A stretch of DNA of 10,075 nt from Candidatus Poribacteria bacterium (GTDB lineage Bacteria; Poribacteria; WGA-4E; WGA-3G). The first letter of the stretch is position 1. Each line of letters begins with the position of its first letter. The notes beneath the pieces are model-generated. The model saw only the letters and a list, made by a program, of their open reading frames with translations, did no database searches and was not told the DNA's origin. Shown here piece by piece: positions 5,897-10,075 of the stretch. The stretch covers positions 1 to 10,075 of the forward strand of contig RKRO01000371.1 in NCBI GenBank assembly GCA_007571355.1, written 5' to 3'. A program made the position numbers and the translations under genes.

Positions 5897-8164
5897 TTAC
5901 TTTCGTATCAGAACCTCTGTGCCGTTGATGTCTATGGCAGGCTCGTAATTTTCTTGTAAATATGCCGCAATCAACGGATGCCGTTCCTCAACGGGAATAC
6001 CATCAACAGCATCAAACCAGCCCCCCGTCTTAAAGAGCACCAAGCGCGTTTTGTCCCGTTCAAGTGCCGCAATCACCTCTTGCTGCATTGAAGGTGTCGA
6101 TGCATACGATACTTGATGGAATCGCGTGATACTCGGTCGATTCGCAAAGAAATAATAAGCCCCCTGACTCGTAAAGTCGAATATTTTTTCGTTCGGCTCA
6201 GTATTTTCTTGGATATAGGCGACCACTTTTTGAATATGTTGAACCTGGGTATCTGGTATATCTACCGCGCCTGCGCGTGCTAATTCCGCCGGCACAACGT
6301 TTTGTTTAAACGGATTCTGCTGCAACCGTTGCCATTTCTGATTAAAACCCGCCAACGGGTGGTGTACCTCTCCAACATACCAACAAAATATGACCGTCGG
6401 AATGAGGATCCATGTTGCCTTCAATGTCGCATGCCAAGCAGTTTTGCCTTTTAGCGATGATAAACCGACGCGGAACATGTTAAGAATACCCCCTTCTAAC
6501 GGAAGTAAGCAGAGCAACCATAAGAAAGTCGCACCGAATGTCAGATGTCCGCCATCTGAGCGTCCCAAAGCCGTCCGGAAAAAGGCAACACCGCCGAGGA
6601 GTAAGAGCAGCAGTTTCATCGTGTTGGTGGAGTGAGTGCCGCATAACCCGCGATAGGTTAGGTAACCCGCAACAATCAGAAAGATGCAGATGGGGAGATA
6701 CCACCGAAATCCTTCGCTGAAGATAAAGGCAGCCCATCCATCCGACGACAATAGCGTAAGTGTTTTTGATAACGATGGAAAAGCGAGTCCCCACGTTGCA
6801 AGTTGATAGCGACACTGGATGTAGGAATTCCAGATCGCATCGTCCAAAGCACCGTGGGATAGGAAATATAACCCCACCGACAGGAACCCTAACAGCACAC
6901 CGCAGCTATAACTGATGATCGGAAATAATCGTTTCTGCCCACCCGTTTCTGGCACTTGTTCGTTTTGTGCGCCAATCCTATTTTGGAGCAAGGCGTGTAT
7001 AAGCAGAAACAGTCCGATTGCACCCAATGAGTATAGCCCGATTTCAGTGCTATACCAGAAAGCGAAACTCGTGAAAATCCCGCCGCAGAGGAGTTTCCAC
7101 GAAAGGACACTGCGCTTTGACCTACTTTGCGAAAGCGTCAGAAAATTTGCAACGAAGGCGAAACTGATTAAGCCGAGGCTATGCCGTGCCGATACAGAGA
7201 ACGCTGTCCCAGAAGCGATAAGCATACATAAGAAGGCCGTCAGGAATCTGCCCCGAAAAACCTGTAAACCGAGCAGATAGAGGGCGACATAACCGAGCGG
7301 ATTTAGGATACGCTCCATTGTCCGCAAGCCGAACAGGGTTGGCTCGAAGATTTGACCACCGACCCACGCCAAATAGGCGTTTTGGAAGAGACCGTGCTGG
7401 ACATAGACATCCCGAAACGGGATCCCCCCGCGCAGCATCTCATTAAGCGGTGCAAGTCGCTCACCTTCATGGAATAGGTCTATATTGCCGTGGATATTTC
7501 CAGAATAGGTTAGGAGATAGATAAAAATGGGAAAGAGAATGTACTCGAGTCCAATACGCCCCAATTTTAGGAGTCTGTGATCATCGAAAGCAGTTTTGTC
7601 GCTCTCTGCGTCAATGGGATTTGCTGCGTTTTCGGCCTCGCTCGTGTCGTCTAAAACATTTGAATTCCACAGAGCAGGGAAGTACTGTTGATACAGCAGC
7701 CCTAACTTCAGCAGCACCGACAAAACAATCGGCAAGGCTAAACCTATCAGAGCCTTCTGACCGATAGAGTAGACCTGTAGCCAACAGAGCCCTAACGGTA
7801 TAGATGCCAACGCATTCGCTTTAAGCACACGTGCGATCGGTTGTGCGGTTCGTTTGGCACACCAATGCGAGTAGGTCCACCATCCCAACCAATATAGCCA
7901 TATTGTTATCAGGATACCGAGGAGTGCCAGCAGATAGTAGAAGTATTCCTGTTGTTTCGGATACGCGTTCTCACTAAGCCAACCGACGACACCGGCGTTT
8001 GAATGGTATTCAAACGCAACGGACTTTTGGAGGGTCATCCCTATCGCGATGGCGAGGGATGCGGCGGAGAAGGTGAGAAGTCCAACGTAGGGTCTGAGTG
8101 CAGGTGCCTTGACAACGCGGATGTCCGGCATAAATTGCGCAAGATAGACTCGCCAACGTTGCAT
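5897..8164 (-). CDS. Multi-pass membrane protein, GT-C glycosyltransferase-like
   Basis: The 755-residue protein has about 13-15 hydrophobic segments between residues 26 and 598, then a soluble C-terminal domain (about 630-755) that would face outward. Between predicted helices lie IDLFHEGERL (D229, H232, E233) and GGIPFRDVYVQHGLF (246-260), and later GRSDGGHLTFGA (R535, D537, H540). An acidic motif in an early outer loop and a soluble tail beginning with VVAYIQENTEPNEKIF are characteristic of GT-C enzymes (PMT/ArnT-like), which move sugars from lipid carriers onto acceptors at the outer face of the membrane. The exact family cannot be fixed by eye. A hydrophilic, acidic insert (about 170-200) separates helices four and five. 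The ATG at 8164 is chosen because GAGG lies eight bases upstream; the frame opens at a TTG at 8188, but that start sits inside an inverted repeat. An O-antigen-type or other polytopic enzyme is the alternative. Confidence 0.83.
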   Translation of the reverse strand: MQRWRVYLAQFMPDIRVVKAPALRPYVGLLTFSAASLAIAIGMTLQKSVAFEYHSNAGVVGWLSENAYPKQQEYFYYLLALLGILITIWLYWLGWWTYSHWCAKRTAQPIARVLKANALASIPLGLCWLQVYSIGQKALIGLALPIVLSVLLKLGLLYQQYFPALWNSNVLDDTSEAENAANPIDAESDKTAFDDHRLLKLGRIGLEYILFPIFIYLLTYSGNIHGNIDLFHEGERLAPLNEMLRGGIPFRDVYVQHGLFQNAYLAWVGGQIFEPTLFGLRTMERILNPLGYVALYLLGLQVFRGRFLTAFLCMLIASGTAFSVSARHSLGLISFAFVANFLTLSQSRSKRSVLSWKLLCGGIFTSFAFWYSTEIGLYSLGAIGLFLLIHALLQNRIGAQNEQVPETGGQKRLFPIISYSCGVLLGFLSVGLYFLSHGALDDAIWNSYIQCRYQLATWGLAFPSLSKTLTLLSSDGWAAFIFSEGFRWYLPICIFLIVAGYLTYRGLCGTHSTNTMKLLLLLLGGVAFFRTALGRSDGGHLTFGATFLWLLCLLPLEGGILNMFRVGLSSLKGKTAWHATLKATWILIPTVIFCWYVGEVHHPLAGFNQKWQRLQQNPFKQNVVPAELARAGAVDIPDTQVQHIQKVVAYIQENTEPNEKIFDFTSQGAYYFFANRPSITRFHQVSYASTPSMQQEVIAALERDKTRLVLFKTGGWFDAVDGIPVEERHPLIAAYLQENYEPAIDINGTEVLIRK

Positions 8165-8179
8165 GGTTCTTGCCTCTAT

Positions 8180-8201
8180 AGCGCGCAACTTATTGCGCGC
8201 T
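8180..8201. promoter_or_regulatory. GC-rich inverted repeat upstream of the membrane protein gene
   Basis: AGCGCGCAA (8180-8188), loop CTTA, TTGCGCGCT (8193-8201) form a perfect nine-base stem. On the minus strand it ends about four bases before the GAGG ribosome-binding site of the gene starting at 8164. It could be an operator or a leader hairpin affecting translation; no T-run follows, so it is not a standard terminator for the protease gene upstream. Confidence 0.55.
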
Positions 8202-8244
8202 TTGATAGCACAATTTGAAAAACGAAGAAAACCAAACGACCGTG

Positions 8245-8703
8245 TTAGGTTTTCACAAGAGGTCCCTCAACCTCAGCGAAATCTTTCGACGTTTCGTCCC
8301 ACGCGAAAGCCTTCACAGCACGGATCTCAGCTCCGTAGACAGAGATAACCAGGTAGGTCGTACCCGGATAGGTGGGTTCATCCCACATCATCGCGTCTGC
8401 TTTGTCCTTTTCCGAAAAATATGCTTCGTGGTTCGGATGTGAATGGTAAAACGCCTTAAGCTGCTGGGTTTCAGATGCCTTGGTAACCGCGAATAAATCG
8501 TCAGGGTGGATCACATAAGCGGTGCGAGCATCGCGAGGATATGTGTCTGGATCTTCCCGATGCAGTTTGTTCTGGACGTTCCGGCACTTCCAGACAGACT
8601 CTTGAACCCCATCACTCAAGATGGCACCACAACATTCATCGGGAAACTCCGATTTCGCGTGCTCGCAAATTTGATTGAGCGTTTCTGATTGCAAAGTTAA
8701 CAT
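8245..8703 (-). CDS. JAMM/MPN+ (Mov34/JAB) metalloprotease
   Basis: This 152-residue cytosolic protein is a bacterial JAMM-family zinc isopeptidase (Prok-JAB). The complete motif is present: E23 in FPDECCGAIL, H87-S88-H89-P90, S97 and D100 in FYHSHPNHEAYFSEKD, i.e. HSHP-x6-S-x2-D. H87, H89 and D100 should bind zinc and E23 should activate water. Relatives such as Mec of Mycobacterium cleave cysteine from the CysO carrier, and QbsD trims residues from the carrier QbsE. The neighbour read before it (9167-8865) encodes a ThiS/MoaD/CysO-like carrier whose di-glycine is not terminal, so the likely substrate is that protein or its adduct. No clear Shine-Dalgarno precedes the ATG at 8703, although the start agrees with family length. 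The cysteine pair C24-C25 near the catalytic glutamate is a family feature. Confidence 0.92.
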   Translation of the reverse strand: MLTLQSETLNQICEHAKSEFPDECCGAILSDGVQESVWKCRNVQNKLHREDPDTYPRDARTAYVIHPDDLFAVTKASETQQLKAFYHSHPNHEAYFSEKDKADAMMWDEPTYPGTTYLVISVYGAEIRAVKAFAWDETSKDFAEVEGPLVKT

Positions 8704-8734
8704 TGGATAAACATTAGCAGCCAGCAGTTTAGAG

Positions 8735-8763
8735 TCCCCTGATAAGGGGGATTTAGGGGATTA
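8735..8763. repeat. CCCCTGATAAGGGG element, copy 1
   Basis: TCCCCTGATAAGGGGG followed by ATTTAGGGGATT. The ends CCCCT and AGGGG form an imperfect inverted repeat. A second copy lies at 8817-8847 in the same orientation, both in the gap between the sulfur-carrier and protease genes. Confidence 0.7.
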
Positions 8764-8772
8764 TCGTAAAGC

Positions 8773-8813
8773 CAATAATTATTGAAACACATCCTATCGA
8801 AACGAGGGCCCTC
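8773..8813. other. Two perfect palindromes between the paired repeats
   Basis: CAATAATTATTG (8773-8784) and GAGGGCCCTC (8804-8813) are perfect palindromes lying between the two CCCCTGATAAGGGG elements. Their role is unknown; they may be part of one mobile-type repeat unit or protein-binding sites for the protease gene. Confidence 0.4.
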
Positions 8814-8816
8814 TGA

Positions 8817-8847
8817 TTCCCCCCTGATAAGGGGGGAGGGGGTTGTC
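8817..8847. repeat. CCCCTGATAAGGGG element, copy 2
   Basis: TTCCCCCCTGATAAGGGGGG followed by AGGGGGTTGTC. It shares the core CCCCTGATAAGGGGG and a second G-run with copy 1, about 82 bases apart. Confidence 0.7.
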
Positions 8848-8864
8848 TTCATAAAAATGTGCAT

Positions 8865-9167
8865 TTATTTTTGGATGTTACGATAAGACAGGCTTCCGCC
8901 AGCGATCGCCGGAATAATAGAGATTTCAGCACCATCTGTGACAGCGGTCTCTTTCCCATCGAGGAAACGGATGTCTTCATCGTTAAGATAGATGTTCACA
9001 AACCGGCGGATATTCCCGCCTTCATCACAGAGACGCTCTTTCATCCCCGGATAGCTCGCTTCGAGGTTCTCAATAATGCCTTCAATGTTGGCACCTTCTG
9101 TTTCAACTTCCGCCAAGTTCTGCGTCAAACGTCTCAGCGGTGTCGGAATACGGACGATTACAGCCAT
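8865..9167 (-). CDS. ThiS/MoaD/CysO-like ubiquitin-fold sulfur carrier with C-terminal extension
   Basis: The 100-residue protein has the beta-grasp layout of the MoaD/ThiS/CysO group: MAVIVRIPTPLRRL, a central helix IIENLEASYPGMKERL (31-46), then FVNIYLNDEDIRFLDG (56-71), and the signature ending ISIIPAIAGG with the di-glycine at 90-91. Such carriers are adenylated by an E1-like enzyme and converted to a thiocarboxylate that delivers sulfide, for example to cysteine synthesis by CysO. Here the chain continues nine residues beyond the di-glycine (SLSYRNIQK), so it cannot be activated until it is trimmed. The JAMM protease gene lies next downstream on the same strand and the APS reductase gene next upstream. 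The ATG at 9167 is chosen; AGGAG lies about eleven bases upstream, and the frame further up to 9281 overlaps the cysH stop region. CysO-like versus MoaD-like cannot be separated by eye. Confidence 0.88.
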   Translation of the reverse strand: MAVIVRIPTPLRRLTQNLAEVETEGANIEGIIENLEASYPGMKERLCDEGGNIRRFVNIYLNDEDIRFLDGKETAVTDGAEISIIPAIAGGSLSYRNIQK

Positions 9168-9214
9168 GAGATATATTTCTCCTTTTTTTAGTAACAGTCG
9201 GCTATCGGCATTGG

Positions 9215-9241
9215 TGGAGGGCGAAGTGGCCTCGCCCCTAC
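9215..9241. repeat. Hairpin repeat upstream of the sulfur-carrier gene
   Basis: GGGCGA (9219-9224), seven bases, TCGCCC (9232-9237) followed by CTAC. The plan (G-rich arm, loop, C-rich arm, CTAC) is akin to the GGCAC hairpins elsewhere in the window, with different arms. It occupies the gap between cysH and the carrier gene. Confidence 0.55.
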
Positions 9242-9256
9242 GGTTCCCGAGAGCCA

Positions 9257-10021
9257 TTAAATAGAAAAGTGTAATCCACACTCTTTGTTATTTTCTTCGG
9301 TCTCTGCGTTTTCTGATGCGGATGCCCCGTTCTGCCAACGCCACCGTCCCGCGCGTTTCGGTTCGTCCGGTCTTATCGGTGTTGTGCAGATGATACAGCC
9401 AATGGATTCATAATAGTGCCCTTGTGTATCCGTTTCAAGCAGTGGATTCACAGGAATTTCGTTTTTACGAACAAACGCCCAGACATCATCGGTTGTCCAC
9501 TGGAGAAGCGGATTTGTCTTCAGCACCGGGTGCGTCGCGGATGAGATAATTTCTGCTTTTCGGAGCTGCCGCCTCACATCGGACTGATCCCGACGTAAAC
9601 CGGTTATCCAGACATCTAAGGTTTCCAGCAGTCGTTGCATCGGACGGACTTTCCGGATATTACAACAGTATTCCTGTTTCGCTTTACTATCAAAAAACAG
9701 GTATTCGCCGTGTTGTGCGACCATACCTTGAATTTCTCGCGGGTCAGGTTGAACCTGTTCAATCTTAATCCCGTAGCGCGATTCCACCTGCTCAAGGAAG
9801 TTGTATGTTTCTGGGAAAAGGCGAAGCGTGTCAAGCGTACAGACCCGGAACGGCAACCCGTTTTCAGCCGCCAAGTGGATCAGAACCATCCCCGAAAGTT
9901 GACCACTTGTAACAATAGCGGCGCGTTCTTTGAACCGCTTAAAGAGTGAGAAAAGAATTTCTTGGGGCTCCGCCGTTAATAAAATTTCCTGGCAGAGCGT
10001 TTGATCGACTGCGTACTTCAA
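9257..10021 (-). CDS. cysH: Adenylylsulfate (APS) reductase, CysH family
   Basis: This cytosolic enzyme of assimilatory sulfate reduction converts activated sulfate (APS or PAPS) to sulfite. Numbered from the TTG at 10021 (254 residues), it shows the nucleotide-binding SGQLSG at 39-44, LDTLRLFPETY at 63-73, TGLRRDQSDVR at 140-150, and the C-terminal ECGLH (247-251) carrying the catalytic cysteine C248. Tandem C119-C120 and C209-x2-C212 are the ligands of the iron-sulfur cluster found in the APS-specific branch, so APS rather than PAPS is the expected substrate. The first motif differs from the common SFG-x-ED form. The frame is open to the window edge; TTG at 10066 would add a hydrophobic YYGYVYLFLGL leader unlikely for a soluble enzyme, whereas AGGA lies twelve bases before the TTG at 10021. 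The start is therefore uncertain. The sulfur-carrier and protease genes follow on the same strand. Confidence 0.9.
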   Translation of the reverse strand: MKYAVDQTLCQEILLTAEPQEILFSLFKRFKERAAIVTSGQLSGMVLIHLAAENGLPFRVCTLDTLRLFPETYNFLEQVESRYGIKIEQVQPDPREIQGMVAQHGEYLFFDSKAKQEYCCNIRKVRPMQRLLETLDVWITGLRRDQSDVRRQLRKAEIISSATHPVLKTNPLLQWTTDDVWAFVRKNEIPVNPLLETDTQGHYYESIGCIICTTPIRPDEPKRAGRWRWQNGASASENAETEENNKECGLHFSI

Positions 10022-10075
10022 TTTTATAGTGAGTCCTAAAAATAAATAGACATATCCGTAGTACAAACTGTGAGT

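Noticed and set aside
6390..6815. Several open frames opposite the membrane protein gene
   Set aside because: They show no family motifs or ribosome-binding sites and are antisense shadows of a long, well-supported coding region.
8165..8188. TTG start for the membrane protein at 8188
   Set aside because: It sits inside the inverted repeat and lacks a ribosome-binding site, whereas the ATG at 8164 has GAGG eight bases upstream.
9168..9281. Extended N-terminus of the sulfur carrier
   Set aside because: It overlaps the end of cysH and crosses the hairpin repeat and the Shine-Dalgarno; family alignment begins at MAVIVRIP.
10022..10066. TTG start at 10066 for cysH giving a hydrophobic leader
   Set aside because: A membrane-type leader is not expected on a soluble APS reductase and the stretch is AT-rich leader-like DNA; the window edge prevents a firm decision.

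Overview
The window comes from a bacterium of moderate GC content. The dispersed short hairpin repeats of the type GTAGG-stem-loop-GTAGC, duplicated phytanoyl-CoA-dioxygenase-like genes, a Gfo/Idh/MocA oxidoreductase and DUF433/DUF5615 pair all fit an uncultured lineage such as Candidatus Poribacteria. That placement is inference from gene content and repeat style, because no rRNA or other phylogenetic marker is present. I see no tRNA, rRNA, CRISPR array, transposase, integrase or replication origin. No gene-free stretch exceeds 300 bases; the largest gaps are 5053-5222 and 8704-8864.

Plus-strand block, 1-5052. The window opens inside a radical SAM/SPASM gene of the heme-biosynthesis type (NirJ/AhbD-like). 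Its far C-terminus carries a PCP_red-like helical domain. Next come two tandem iron/2-oxoglutarate dioxygenases of the PhyH family that are clear recent duplicates. A small coiled-coil protein follows and ends in a second PCP_red-like domain, then an unrecognised 129-residue protein and a zinc-ribbon plus HEAT-repeat protein. Close spacing and Shine-Dalgarno sequences suggest that at least the second dioxygenase and the coiled-coil gene are co-transcribed. A complete Gfo/Idh/MocA oxidoreductase follows after a 135-base gap.

Middle, 5053-5896. A two-gene DUF433/DUF5615 cassette (antitoxin-like and PIN-like toxin) with a one-base overlap sits in a rather AT-rich stretch. A symmetric hairpin after it probably serves as a terminator between convergent genes.

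Minus-strand block, 10075 down to 5897. Read on its own strand, the order is an iron-sulfur APS reductase (cysH), a ThiS/MoaD/CysO-like sulfur-carrier protein, a JAMM/MPN+ metalloprotease, and a large multi-pass membrane protein resembling GT-C glycosyltransferases. The first three form a coherent sulfur-assimilation set: sulfite production from activated sulfate, a ubiquitin-like thiocarboxylate carrier, and the protease expected to process it. The carrier's di-glycine is not terminal but is followed by nine more residues, so maturation by the adjacent JAMM protease is an attractive hypothesis. No E1-like activating enzyme or cysteine synthase is visible inside the window.

Two families of short dispersed repeats occupy the intergenic gaps. 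One is a GGCAC/GTGCC hairpin family, found upstream of the first dioxygenase, upstream of the HEAT gene and, in a related form, upstream of the sulfur carrier. The other is a pair of CCCCTGATAAGGGG elements between the carrier and the protease.
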